64,000 nucleotides of DNA. Source: Phocoena phocoena. Lineage: Eukaryota > Chordata > Mammalia > Artiodactyla > Phocoenidae. Below, one piece after another: positions 36,708 to 49,050 of the stretch. Each line of letters begins with the position of its first letter. Position 1 is the first letter of the stretch. The translations under genes and the position numbers were made by a program. The stretch lies in NCBI RefSeq assembly GCF_963924675.1, contig NW_027077413.1, positions 1,612,001 to 1,676,000 on the forward strand, given 5' to 3'. Under the pieces are notes generated by a model. It did no database searches. It was not told the origin of the DNA and saw only the letters and a program-made list of their open reading frames with translations.

Positions 36708-38455
36708 TTTCCGCCGCTGTACACACACTTGATTCTCTTACGGAGACATATATATCCATGGGTTTTAAGATTCTTCCTAGTCAGGTATATTCCTAGGCGT
36801 TGAATATGTGGTGTTGAGTCCATTTCGTTGAGCAAGGAGTAGGTCTTGTCTATTACATATTTGGCTTATGGAATGTTATCTGTGCTAATTTCAGTCTCTG
36901 GTTTTATGCAGCACCCCAACGCAAATTTCCCCATAAGCAAGCACTAGTTGGTTTTCTAAATTTGAGACCCTGTTCTGCTTTGTAATTCAGTTCATGTGTA
37001 GTCAAGTTTACATTCCGTGTATTAGTGATATCTTATGATGTTTCTTTTTCTGTGTGACGTAGTTCACGTAGAATCACCGTACCTGCATCCACTTACTATG
37101 CCGCTACGGGCCTGATGACACAGATTTCATTGCTGAGTGATATTGCATTGCACGTACGTGCCACAACTTCTTTATCCATTTTTTGCTTTCTGGGATATTT
37201 ACCTGATACTGTAGACGAGCTTCTTGTGAACACAGCCGTCCCAAATATTGGGGTGGCTGTCTGTTTTTGATTTTAATTTCCGTAAGCTATAGGACCATAA
37301 GTGGAAGTGCCATAGGCTGTGTTGCTTTGTTTCTTACGTGTTTCAGGAAACACCATACAATTCTCCAGGGTGGCTGCTGGCAATTTACATCCTGCCAATC
37401 AGCATAACAAGGCTCCCTGTTCTCCATATCCTGTCCTACCTTTCTGGATTTTACACTTTTTTCAGATGGCCCTTTTGCCCGGGGGGGCAGTGAGATTTCA
37501 TTGTAGTGCAGATTTCCTTTACAGGCTTGCTTGGTTGGCCAAAAAGGGCGTATGCGTTTTTTCCTGAATATATTCAGGAAAAAACGCATACGCCCTTTTT
37601 GGCCAAGTGCATCATTGTCGACGTTGTGCCTCTTTTCCTATGTTTTCAGGGCAATTCCCGTCTACCCCCTGCAATCGTTTTCCTGAAATTCAGCCCCGCT
37701 TTCAAGTCCCCTTCGCAGGCTTACTGCAATATATTTTTGGAGGATAGCTGTCATTTATAACTCTGCAGGTTTGTGAAGTACAGTGCCCCTGAGCTCCTTT
37801 CTTCAACTCGCTTTCTTGTGAGCTGGGCACAAAACCGCAGGATTGCTTCAGGCCCTAATCTGTTTCCAGCAGGGCACACTGAGCCTTTGTTTAATTCCTC
37901 TTCCTGGTGGGCAATGAGCGTTACATTTGCCCGTGCAGACACCTACAGCTAGTCTCTCATTGGTTCTCCCTATTCCTGTTCATCTTGCACAGAAATGGCA
38001 AGCTGTGCCAAACAGGAGGTTAAAGGCACTGACTCTCCAAGCGGGGAGAGTGTTAGTAAAGCATCTGGAATGGTGAACCCGAGGACCAGGATACGAAAAC
38101 TGAGATGCATTTTAAATCGTTTCCCAATCACACGGTGGACAATACTCTGGGTTTCCCATGCATGTTTTAGCTAGAGGAAGAATGCATTGAACCTGGAGCG
38201 TTGGGACCCATGGAATGGGTACCATGCAGTATGACTTCAAAGGGTCTGCATTTGCTCACCGAAACTCACCAGTGCTATCAGCCTGAAGTGTCCAGCCTTA
38301 TGTCTCAACCAGCTCTGGGTGTAGATGTGGTCAATCCCGGTTGCATCACATGCCCTGAGTGAATTATTTAAGAATTGCTCTCTATTTCACTGTCTTTGTG
38401 TTTTGTTTTCGAAATTTATTTTGATAATGGGATTTATCGGATTTTCACTGCTGCA
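36708..38455. repeat. Satellite monomer 22
   Basis: 1,748 bp, perfect palindrome at 37535-37606. I see essentially no difference from monomer 21 until about 38050, where its tail changes (gagtgttag, gggtaccatgcag). This is a recent one-unit duplication. Confidence 0.9.
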
Positions 38456-40202
38456 TTTCCGCCGCTGTACACACGCTTGATTCTCTTATGGAGACATATA
38501 TATCCATGGGTTTTAAGATTCTTCCTAGTCAGGTATATTCCTAGGCGTTGAATATGTGGTGTTGAGTCCATTTCGTTGAGCAAGGAGTAGGTCTTGTCTA
38601 TTACATATTTGGCTTATGGAAAGTTATCTGTGCTAATTTCAGTCTCTGGTTTTATGCAGCACCCCAAGGCACCTTTCCCCATAAGCAAGCACTAGTTGGT
38701 TTTCTAAATTTGAGACCCTGTTCTGTTTTGTATTTCAGTTCATGTGTAGTCAAGTTTACATTCCGTGTATTAGTGATATCTTATGATGTTTCTTTTTCTG
38801 TGTGACGTAGTTCACGTAGAATCACCGTACCTGCATCCACTCACTATGCCGCTACGGGCCTGATGACACAGATTTCATTGCTGAGTGATATTGCATTGTA
38901 CGTACGTGCCACAACTTCTTTATCCATTTTTTGCTTTCTGGGATATTTACCTGATACTGTAGACGAGCTTCTTGTGAACACAGCCATCCGAAATATTGGG
39001 GTGGCTGTCTGTTTTTGATTTTAATTTCCGTAAGCTATAGGACCATAAGTGGAAGTGCCATAGGCTGTGTTGCTTTGTTTCTTACGTGTTTCAGGAAACA
39101 CCGTACACTTCTCCAGGGTGGCTGCTGGTAATTTACATCCTGCCAATCAGCATAACAAGGCTCCCAGTTCTCCATATCCTGTCCTACCTTTCTGGATTTT
39201 ACACTTTTTTCAGATGGCCCTCTTGCCCGGGGGGCAGTGAGACTTCATTGTAGTGCACATTTCCCTTACAGGCTTGCTTGGTTGGCCAAAAGGGGCGTAT
39301 GCGTTTTTTCCTTAATATATTCAGGAAAAAATGCATACGCCCTTTTTGGCCAAGTGCATCATTGTCGACGTTGTGCCTCTTTTCCTATGTTTTCAGGGCA
39401 ATTCCAGTCTACCCCCTGCAGTCGTTTTCCTGAAATTCTGCCCCGCTTTCAAGTCCCCTTTGCAGGCTTACTTCAATATACTTTTGGAAGATAGCTGTCC
39501 TTTATAACTCTGCAGGTTTGTGAATTACAGTGCCCCTGAGCTCCTTTCTTCAACTCGCTTTCTTGTGAGCTGGGCACAAAACCGCAGGATTGCTTCAGGC
39601 CCTAATCTGTTTCCAGCAGGGCACACTGAGCCTTTGTTTAATTCCTCTTCCTGGTCGGTAATGAGCGTTACATTTGCCCGTGCAGACACCTACAGCTACT
39701 CTCTCATTGCTTCTCCCTATTCCTGTTCATCTTGCACAGAAATTGCAAGCTGTGCCAAACAGGAGGTTAAAGGCACTGACTCTCCAAGCGGGGAGAGTGT
39801 TAGTAAAGCATTTGGAATGGTGAACCTGAGGACAAGGATACGAAAATTGAGATGCATTTTAAATCGTTTCCCAATCACACGGTGGACGATACTCTGGGTT
39901 TCCCATGCATGTTTTAGCTGGAGGAAGAATCCCTTGAACCTGGAGAGTTGGGACCCATGGAATGGGTACCATGCAGTATGACTTCAAAGGGTCTGCATTT
40001 GCTCACCGAAACTCACCAATGCTATCAGCCTGAAGTGTCCAGCCTTATGTCTCAACCAGCTCTGGGTGTAGATGTGGTAAATCCCGGTTGCATCACATGC
40101 CCTGAGTGAATTATTTAAGAATTGCTCTCTATTTCACTGTCTTTGTGTTTTGTTTTCGAAATTTATTTTGATAATGGGATTTATCGGATTTTCACTGCTG
40201 CG
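38456..40202. repeat. Satellite monomer 23
   Basis: 1,747 bp, six-G run. The palindrome at 39282-39353 has three mismatches. From here to monomer 27 the copies share a gacttcatt variant after the G-run and attctgccccg after the palindrome, which mark a separate subfamily. Confidence 0.9.
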
Positions 40203-41949
40203 TTTCGGCCGCTGTACACACGCTTGACTCTCTTATGGAGACATATATATCCATGGGTTTTAAGATTCTTCTTAGTCAGGTATATTCCTAGGCGTTGAAT
40301 ATGTGGTGTTGGGTCCATTTCGTTGAGCAAGGAGTAGGCCTTGTCTATTACATATTTGGCTTATGGAAAGTTATCTGTGCTAATTTCAGTCTCTGGTTTT
40401 ATGCAGCACCCCAAGGCACCTTTCCCCATAAGCAAGCTCTAGTTGGTTTTCTAAATTTGACACCCTGTTCTGTTTTGTAATTCAGTTTATGTGTAGTCAA
40501 GTTTACATTCCGTGTATTAGTGATATCTTATGATGTTTCTTTTTCTGTGTGACGTAGTTCACGTAGAATCACCGTACCTGCATCCACTCACTATGCCGCT
40601 ACGGGACTGATGACGCAGATTTCATGGCTGAGTGATATTGCATTGTACGTACGTGCCACAACTTCTTTATCCATTTTTTGCTTTCTGGGATATTTACCTG
40701 ATACTGTAGACGAGCTTCTTGTGAACACAGCCGTCTCAAAAATTGGGGTGGCTGTCTGTTTTTGATTTTAATTTCCGTAAGCTATAGGACCATAAGTGGA
40801 AGTGCCATAGGCTGTGTTGCTTTGTTTCTTACGTGTTTCAGGAAACACCATACACTTCTCCAGGGTGGCTGCTGGCAATTTACATCCTGCCAATCAGCAT
40901 AACAAGGCTCCCTGTTCTCCATATCCTGTCCTACCTTTCTGGATTTTACACTTTTTTCAGATGCCCCTTTTGCCCGGGGGGCAGTGAGACTTCATTGTGG
41001 TGCAGATTTCCTTTACAGGCTTGCTTGGTTGGCCAAAAAGGGCGTATGCGTTTTTTCCTGAATATATTCAGGAAAAAACGCATACGCCCTTTTTGGCCAA
41101 GTGCGTCATTGTCGACGTTGTGCCTCTTTTCCTATGCTTTCAGGGCAATTCTAGTCTACACCCTGCAATCGTTTTCCTGAAATTCTGCCCCGCTTTCAAG
41201 TCCCCTACGCAGGCTTACTTCAATATACTTTTGGAAGATAGCTGTCATTTATAACTCTGCAGGTTTGTGAATTACAGTGCCCCTGAGCTCCTTTCTTCAA
41301 CTCGCTTTCTTGTGAGCTGGGCACAAAACCCCAGGATTGCTTCAGGCCCTAATCTGTTTCCAGCAGGGCACACTGAGCCTTTGTTTAATTCCTCTTCCTG
41401 GTCGGCAATGAGCGTTACATTTGCCCGTGCAGACACCTACAGCTAGTCTCTCATTGGTTCTCCCTATTCCTGTTCATCTTGCACAGAAATTGCAAGCTGT
41501 GCCAAAGAGGAGGTTAAAGGCACTGACTCTCTAAGCGGGGAGAGTGTTAGTAAAGCATCTGGAATGGTGAACCCGAGGACCAGGATACGAAAACTGAGAT
41601 GCATTTTAAATCGTTTCCCAATCACACGGTGGACGATACTCTGTGTTTCCCATGCATGTTTTAGCTGGAGGAAGAATCCCTTGAACCTGGAGAGTTGGGA
41701 CCCATGGAATGGGTACCATGCAGTATGACTTCAAAGGGTCTGCATTTGCTCCCCAAAACTCACCAATGCTATCAGCCTGAAGTGTCCAGCCTTATGTCTC
41801 TACCAGCTCTGGGTGTAGATGTGGTCAATCACGGTTGCATCACATGCCCTGAGTGAATTATTTAAGAATTGCTCTCTATTTCACTGTCTTTGTGTTTTGT
41901 TTTCGAAATTTATTTTGATAATGGGATTTATCGGATTTTCACTGCTGCG
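40203..41949. repeat. Satellite monomer 24
   Basis: 1,747 bp, six-G run, perfect palindrome at 41029-41100. Has the subfamily marks gacttcatt and attctgccccg, plus private point changes such as gtctcaaaaattgg. Confidence 0.9.
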
Positions 41950-43693
41950 TTTCGGCCGCTGTACACATGCTTGATTCTCTTATGGAGACATATATATCCA
42001 TGGGTTTTAAGATTCTTCCTAGTCAGGTATATTCCTAGGGGTTGAATATGTGGTGTTCAATCAATTTCGTTGAGCAAGGAGTAGGTCTTGTCTATTACAT
42101 ATTTGGCTTATGGAAAGTTATCTGTGCTAATTTCAGTCTCTGGTTTTATGCAGCACCCCAACGCACCTTTCCCCATAAGCAAGCACTAGTTGGTTTTCTA
42201 AATTTGAGACACTGTTCTGTTTTGTAATTCAGTTCATGTGTAGTCAAGTTTACATTCCGTGTATTAGTGATATCTTATGATGTTTATTTTTCTGTGTGAC
42301 GTAGTTCACGTAAAATCACCGTACCTGCATCCACTCACTATGCCGCTACGGGCCTGATGACACAGATTCCATTGCTGAGTGATATTGCATTGCACTTACG
42401 TGCCACAACTTCTTTATCCATTTTTTGGTTTCTGGGATATTTACCTGATACTGTAGACGAGCTTCTTGTGAACACAGCCGTCCCAAATATTGGGGTGGCT
42501 GTCTGTTTTTGATTTTAATTTCCGTAAGCTATAGGACCATAAGTGGAAGTGCCATAGGCTGTGTTGCTTTGTTTCTTACGTGTTTCAGGAAACACCATAC
42601 ACTTCAGGGTGGCTGCTGGCAATTTACATCCTGCCAATCAGCATAACAAGGCTCCCTGTTCTCCATATCCTGTCCTACCTTTCTGGATTTTACACTTTTT
42701 TCAGATGGCCCTTTTGCCCGGGGGGCAGTGAGACTTCATTGTAGTGCAGATTTCCTTTACAGGCTTGCTTGGTTTGCCAAAAAGGGCGTATGCGTTTTTT
42801 CCTGAATATATTCAGGAAAAAACGCATACGCCCTTTTTGGCCAAGAGCATCATTGTCGACGTTGTGCCTCTTTTCCTATGCTTTCAGGGCAATTCCAGTC
42901 TACCCCCTGCAATCGTTTTCCTGAAATTCTGCCCCGCTTTCCAGTCCCCTTCGCAGGCTTACTTCAATATATTTTTGGAGGATAGCTGTCATTTATAACT
43001 CTGCAGGTTTGTGAATTACAGTGCCCCTGAGCTCCTTTCTTCAACTCGCTTTATTGTGAGCTGGGCACAAAACCGCAGGATTGCTTCAGGCCCTAATCTG
43101 TTTTCAGCAGGGCACGCTGAGCCTTTGTTTAATTCCTCTTCCTGGTCGGCAATGAGCGTTACATTTGCCCGTGCAGACACCTACAGCTAGTCTCTCATTG
43201 GTTCTCCCTATTCCTGTTCATCTTGCACAGAAATTGCAAGCTGTGCCAAACAGGAGGTTAAAGGCACTGACTCTCCAAGCGGGGAGAGTGTTAGTAAAGC
43301 ATCTGGAATGGTGAACCCGAGGACCAGGATACGAAAACTGAGATGCATTTTAAATCGTTTCCCAATCACACGGTGGATGATACTCTGTGTTTCCCATGCA
43401 TGTTTTAGCTTGAGGAAGAATCCCTTGAACCTGGAGAGTTGGGACCCATGGAATGGGTACCATGCAGTATGACTTCAAAGGGTCTGCATTTGCTCACCGA
43501 AACTCACCAATGCTATCAGGCTGAAGTGTCCAGCCTTATGTCTCAACCAGCTCTGGGTGTAGATGTGGTCAATCCCGGTTGCATCACATGACCTGAGTGA
43601 ATTATTTAAAAATTGCTCTCTATTTCACTGTCTTTGTGTTTTGTTTTCGAAACTTATTTTGATAATGGGATTTATCGAATTTTCACTGCTGCG
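41950..43693. repeat. Satellite monomer 25
   Basis: 1,744 bp. A 3-bp deletion in cacttcagggtgg near 42604 and a six-G run account for the missing bases. The palindrome at 42773-42844 has one mismatch (tttgcc). Confidence 0.9.
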
Positions 43694-45440
43694 TTTTGCC
43701 CGCTGTATACACGCTTGATTCTCTTATGGAGACATATATATCCATGGGTTTTAAGATTCTTCTTAGTCAGGTATATTCCTAGGCGTTAAATATGTGGTGT
43801 TGGGTCCATTTCGTTGAGCAAGTAGTAGGTCTTGTCTATTACATATTTGGCTTATGGAAAGTTATCTGTGCTAATTTCAGTCTCTGGTTTTATGCAGCAC
43901 CCCAATGCACCTTTCCCCATAAGCAAGCACTAGTTCGTTTTCTAAATTTGAGACCCTGTTCTGTTTTGTAATTCAGTTCATGTGTAGTCAAGTTTACATT
44001 CCGTGTATTAGTGATATCTTATGATGTTTCTTTTTCTGTGTGACGTAGTTCACGTAGAATCACCGTACCTGCATCCACTCACTATGCCGCTACGGGCCTG
44101 ATGACACAGATTTCATTGCTGAGTGATATTGCATTGTACGTACGTGCCACAACTTCTTTATCCATTTTTTGCTTTCTGGGATATTTACCTGATACTGTAG
44201 ACGAGCTTCTTGTGAACACAGCCGTCCCAAATATTGGGGTGGCTGTCTGTTTTTGATTTTAATTTCCGTAAGCTATAGGACCATAAGTGGAAGTGCCATA
44301 GGCTGTGTTGCTTTGTTTCTTACGTGTTTCAGGAAACACCATACACTTCTCCAGGGTGGCTGCTGGCAACTTACATCCTGCCAATCAGCATAACAAGGCT
44401 CCCTGTTCTCCATATCCTGTCCTATCTTTCTGGATTTTACACTTTTTTTCAGATGGCCCTTTTGCCCGGGGGGCAGTGAGACTTCATTGTGGTGCAGAAT
44501 TCCTTTACAGGCTTGCTTGGTTGGCCAAAAAGGGCGTATGCGTTTTTTCCTGAATATATTCAGGAAAAAACGCATACGCCCTTTTTGGCCAAGTGCATCA
44601 TTGTCGACGTTCTGCCTCTTTTCCTATGCTTTCAGGGCAATTCCAGTCTACCCCTGCAATCGTTTTCCTGAAATTCTGCCCCGCTTTCAAGTCCCCTTCG
44701 CAGGCTTACTTCAATATATTTTTGGAGGATAGCTGTCATTTATAACTCTGCAGGTTTGTGAATTACAGTGCCCCTGAGCTCCTTTCTTCAACTCGCTTTC
44801 TTGTGAGCTGGGCACAAAACCGCAGGATTGCTTCAGGCCCTAATCTGTTTTCAGCAGGGCACGCTGAGCCTTTGTTTAATTCCTCTTCCTGGTGGGCAAT
44901 GAGCGTTACATTTGCCCGTGCAGACACCTACAGCTAGTCTCTCATTGGTTCTCCCTATTCCTGTTCATCTTGCACAGAAATTGCAAGCTGTGCCAAACAG
45001 GAGGTTAAAGGCACTGACTCTCCAAGCGGGGAGAGTGTTAGTAAAGCGTCTGGAATGGTGAACCCGAGGACCAGGATACGAAAACTGAGATGCATTTTAA
45101 ATCGTTTCCCAATCACACGGTAGACCATACTCTGGGTGTCCCATGCATGTTTTAGCTGGAGGAAGAATCCCTTGAACCTGGAGAGTTGGGACACATGGAA
45201 TAGGTACCATGCAGTATGACTTCAAAGGGTCTGCATTTGCTCACCGAAACTCACCAATGCTATCAGCCTGAAGTGTCCAGCCTTATGTCTCAACCAGCTC
45301 TGGGTGTAGATGTGGTCAATCCCGGTTGCATCATATGCCCTGAGTGAATTATTTAAGAATTGCTCTCAATTTCACTGTCTTTGTGTTTTGTTTTTGAAAT
45401 TTATTTTGATAATGGGATTTATCGGATTTTCACTGGTGCA
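43694..45440. repeat. Satellite monomer 26
   Basis: 1,747 bp, perfect palindrome at 44521-44592. The tail marks tagaccatactc, ggaataggtacc and ttgctctcaattt are shared with monomer 31, 18 kb to the right. Confidence 0.9.
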
Positions 45441-47185
45441 TTTATGCCGCTGTACACACACTTGATTCTCTTACGGAGACATATAAATCCATGGGTTTTA
45501 AGATTCTTCCTAGTCAGGTATATTCCTAGGCGTTGAATATGTGGTGTTGAGTCCATTTCATTGAGCAAGGAGTAGGTCTTGTCTATTACATATTTGGCTT
45601 ATGGAATGTAATCTGTGCTAATTTCAGTCTCTGGTTTTATGCAGCACCCCAACGCACCTTTCCCCATAAGCAAGCACTAGTTGGTTGTCTAAATTTGAGA
45701 CCCTGTTCTGTTTTGTAATTCAGTTCATGTGTAGCCAAGTTTACATTCCGTGTATTAGTGATATCTTATGATGTTTCTTTTTCTGTGTGACGTAGTTCAC
45801 GTAGAATCACCGTACCTGCATCCACTCACTATGCCGCTACGGGCCTGATGACACACATTTCATTGCTGAGTGATATTGCATTGCACGTATGTGCCACAGC
45901 TTCTTTATCCATTTTTGCTTTCGGGGATATTTACCTGATAATGTAGACGAGCTTCTTGTGAACACAGCCGTCCCAAATATTGGGGTGGCTGTCTGTTTTT
46001 GATTTTAATTTCCGTAAGCTATAGGACCATAAGTGGAAGTGCCATAGTCTGTGTTGCTTTGTTTCTTACGTGTTTCAGGAAACACCATACACTTCTCCAG
46101 GGTGGCTGCTGGCAATTTACATCCTGCCAATCAGCATAACAAGGCTCCCTGTTCTCCATATCCTGTTCTACCTTTCTGGATTTTACACTTTTTTCAGATG
46201 GGCCTTATGCCCGGGGGGCAGTGAGACTTCATTTTAGTGCAGATATCCTTTACAGGCTTGCTTGGTTGGCCAAAAAGGGCGTATGCGTTTTTTCCTGAAT
46301 ATATTCAGGAAAAAACGCATACGCCCCTTTTGGCCAAGTGCATCATTGTCGACGTTGTGCCTCTTTTCCTATGCTTTCAGGGCAATTCCAGTCTACCGCC
46401 TGCAATCGTTTTCCTGAAATTCTGCCCCGCTTTCAAGTCCCCTTCGCAGGCTTACTTCAATATATTTTTGGAGGATAGCTGTCATTTTTAACTCTGCAGG
46501 TTTGTGAATTACAGTGCCCCTGAGCTCCTTTCTTCAACTCGCTTTCTTGTGAGCTGGTCACAAAACCGCAGGATTGCTTCAGGCCCTAATCTGTTTCCAG
46601 CAGGGCACGCAGAGCCTTTGTTTAATTCCTCTTCCTGGTGGGCAATGAGCGTTACATTTGCCCGTGCAGACACCTACAGCTAGTCTCTCATTGGTTCTCC
46701 CTATTCCTGTTCATCTTGCGCAGAAATTGCAAGCTGTGCCAAACAGGAGGTTAAAGGCGCTGACTCTCCAAGTGGGGAGAGTTTTAGTAAACCCTCTGGA
46801 ATGGTGAACCCGAGAACCAGCATAAGAAAACTGAGATGCATTTTAAATCATTTCCTAATCACACGGTGGACCATACTCGGCGTTTCCCACGCATGTTTTA
46901 GCTGAAGAATGAATCCCTTGAATCTGGAGAGTTGGGACCCTTGGAATGGGTACCATGCAGTATGACTTCAAAGGATCTGCATTTGTTCACCGAGACTCAC
47001 CAATGCTATGAGCCTGAAGTGTCCAGCCTTATATCTCAACCAGCTCTGGTTGTAGTTGTGGTAAATCCAGGTTGCATCACATGCCCTGAGTGAATTATTT
47101 AAGAATTGCTACCTATTTCACTGTCATTGTGTTTTGTTTTTGAAATTATTTTAATAATGGGATTTATCGGATTTTCACTGCTTCG
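45441..47185. repeat. Satellite monomer 27
   Basis: 1,745 bp. The palindrome at 46266-46337 has one mismatch. The marks catttatgccgc, acatataaatcc, catagtctgtg and gagctggtcac recur in monomers 31 and 32. The tail after 46780 is noticeably more diverged, leading into monomer 28. Confidence 0.88.
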
Positions 47186-47573
47186 TTTATGTCGCTGTAC
47201 ACGCGCTTGATTCTCTTACGGAGACATATAAGTCCATGGGTTTTAAGATTCTTACTAATCTGGTATATTCTTAGGCATTGAATATGGCGTGTTGAGTCTA
47301 CTTCGTTGAGCAAGGAGTAGGTCTTGACTATTACATATTTGGCTTATGGAATGGTATCTGTGCTAATTTCAGTCTCTGGTTTTATGCAGCACCCCAACTC
47401 ACCTTTCCCCTTAAGGAAGCATAAGTTAGTTTTCTTAATTTGAAACCCTCTTCTCTTTTGTGATTCAGTTCATGTGTAGCCATGTTAACATTCCATGTAT
47501 TAGTAATATCTTATGTCTTTTTCTTTTTGAATTATGTGACTTCGAATGATCACACGTAACTCCTCTGGAGTTG

Positions 47574-47825
47574 TTATAACTGGTCGTATTTCATTGATTT
47601 CCAGGCTGAGTAATATTCCACTCTACATAAGCACCACATCTCTATCCGTTTTTTCTCTGCAGATACATTTAAGTTATATCCTAGTCGAGGATCTTTTAAA
47701 CAGAGATGTGGTAAACATTGGGGTGCCTGTGTCCTCTCGATTTTTGTTTTTCCCAAGATATACGTCCATGAGTGCAAGTGCCCTGTGCTCGGTAGCTCAT
47801 TTTTTAGATGCTTTAGTAAACACAA
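47574..47825 (-). pseudogene. Fossil L1 ORF2 C-terminus in decayed monomer 28
   Basis: A short minus-strand frame contains EMWCLCRVEYYSAWKS, recognisably the ORF2 end motif (MW.Y...EYYSA). It keeps EYYSA where the young monomers have QYHSA, so it is closer to the L1 source. This supports the L1 origin independently of the young array. Confidence 0.75.
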
Positions 47826-48002
47826 TACACTTATCCAGAGTGACCGTTGGCAATATACATTTCCACTATAAGACTCACAGGGCTCCCTTTTCTCCTTGCC
47901 CTGTCCTGCATTTCTGGTGTTTACACTTTATGAGGACGGCTCTTCTGACTGATGCAAAGTGATATGTTTTGTAGTATTGATTTCCAGTGCCCACCTGTTT
48001 GG

Positions 48003-48072
48003 TTGGCTAAAAAAGTGTATGCCCTTTTCTTGAATATATACAGAAAAAGACGCATACACCCTTTTTGGCCAA
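48003..48072. repeat. Decayed copy of the palindrome, monomer 28
   Basis: Begins ggctaaaaaagtgtatg and ends acaccctttttggcc around the conserved centre tgaatata. The arms no longer match fully, as expected for an old copy outside the homogenised array. Confidence 0.8.
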
Positions 48073-48663
48073 CTGCAATGTTGGCAATGTTCAGCCCCTT
48101 TTCTTGTGCTTAATGGCGAGTCCTTTCTACCTCTTCCAATCCCTTTCCTGCCATTCTCCGTTGCTTACAAGTCCTTTCCTCTGACTTTCCTCAAGACATT
48201 TTTCAGTGATAGATATTTTCAATTCTGCAGTTTCGTGAATTTTAGTGCCCCTGAGTTCCATTTTCCAACTTGTGTTTATGGGAACTGGCCACAAAGCATC
48301 AGGATTCCTCAAGCCCTATTCTGTTTCCATGGGCAACCCTAGCCTTTGGTCAATTCGTCTTCCTGATTGGAAATTAGAGTGACATGTGCCTGTCCGAACA
48401 CCTAGGACTTGTCTCTCATTGTTCCTCCTCCTTCTGCTTCATCCTCTGGACAAATTCCAAACTGTATGCAACAGGATGTTGACAGTGCTGACATCTCCAA
48501 GTGGGGAGACTGTTAGTAAAGACGCTGGAGTGGTGAACCCTAGCACCAAGAGATGAGGAGATGAGATGCCTTTTCCAAACTTTTCCCGATCAGACGGTAT
48601 ACCATCCTCTGGGTGTGACAGGCATGTTTTAGGTGTAGGAAGGGTCCCATTCATGTGAGGAGA

Positions 48664-48839
48664 ACACCAGGGGATTTTAAATATCAGTGTCTCTCCGCAA
48701 CCCAAACTGGGGAATTTTATAAGCTACGGCTACACATATGTTCATTAAGGGCCTTGGGAAGTAGGCAGAGTCCAAACTTTAGATGATTGAAGTCTTCAGG
48801 GTCACAAGCACTCACCACTGTCTTCCCTTAGATTCCATT
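48664..48839. other. Unidentified sequence at the left edge of the island
   Basis: Satellite similarity ends just before this stretch. I recognise no repeat family, gene or structural signal in it. Confidence 0.4.
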
Positions 48840-49050
48840 TTTACTGTCATTGATGGATGATGTCAATAAAAATATCTATTCTTTTTCAGATCATTTCCCC
48901 TTATAGGTTATTGCAAAATATTGAGTGTAGTTCCCTGTGCTATACAGTAGTTCCTTGCTGATGATTTCATACATAGCAGTGTGTATGTGTTAATCCCAAA
49001 CTGTTAATTTATCCCTCCTCCTACCATTTCCCTTTGGTAATAATAAATTA
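48840..49050 (-). mobile_element. L1 3' UTR fragment, antisense
   Basis: On the plus strand it contains aaatatctattctttttcag, ttccctgtgctatacagtag and gttaatcccaaactg, followed by a cccttggtaa motif. These are characteristic of the antisense artiodactyl and cetacean L1 3' UTR. ORF2 sequence does not follow, so it is a short fragment. It is much closer to L1 than the satellite monomers are, and so is a later insertion. Confidence 0.72.

Larger units (their letters stand above)
1..47185. repeat. Main satellite array, 1,748-bp monomers (27 copies)
   Basis: Twenty-seven head-to-tail copies of one sequence. I phase monomers at the T-run preceding the conserved gccgctgtacac motif; starts fall at 2, 1750, 3499, 5247, 6995 and so on to 45441. 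Spacing is 1,748 bp in most copies. Each departure of 1 to 4 bp is explained by an indel I can see. The period agrees with my recollection of the common cetacean satellite, a heterochromatic tandem repeat of about 1.7 kb in most whales. Family assignment is from memory and period. Copies become more diverged toward the right, as expected at an array edge. Confidence 0.93.
47186..48663. repeat. Satellite monomer 28, strongly decayed and truncated
   Basis: Collinear with the satellite but with substitutions throughout. The decayed palindrome is at about 48003-48072. Similarity fades around ggaagggtcccattc at 48636-48663, so about 240 bases of the unit are missing. At several places it is closer to an L1 than the young monomers are (gagtaatattcc, tctgactgatgc), so it keeps ancestral bases. 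Confidence 0.85.

Noticed and set aside
39520..39981. A 153-codon plus-strand frame in monomer 23
   Set aside because: It covers the unidentified half of the unit and is open only because a stop after CACCTACAGC is changed (ctactctc for ctagtctc). Other monomers have the stop; no known domain.
1..47185. Ribosomal RNA or tRNA genes within the 1.7-kb unit
   Set aside because: No conserved rRNA blocks and no tRNA A-box and B-box with a cloverleaf could be found in the unit.
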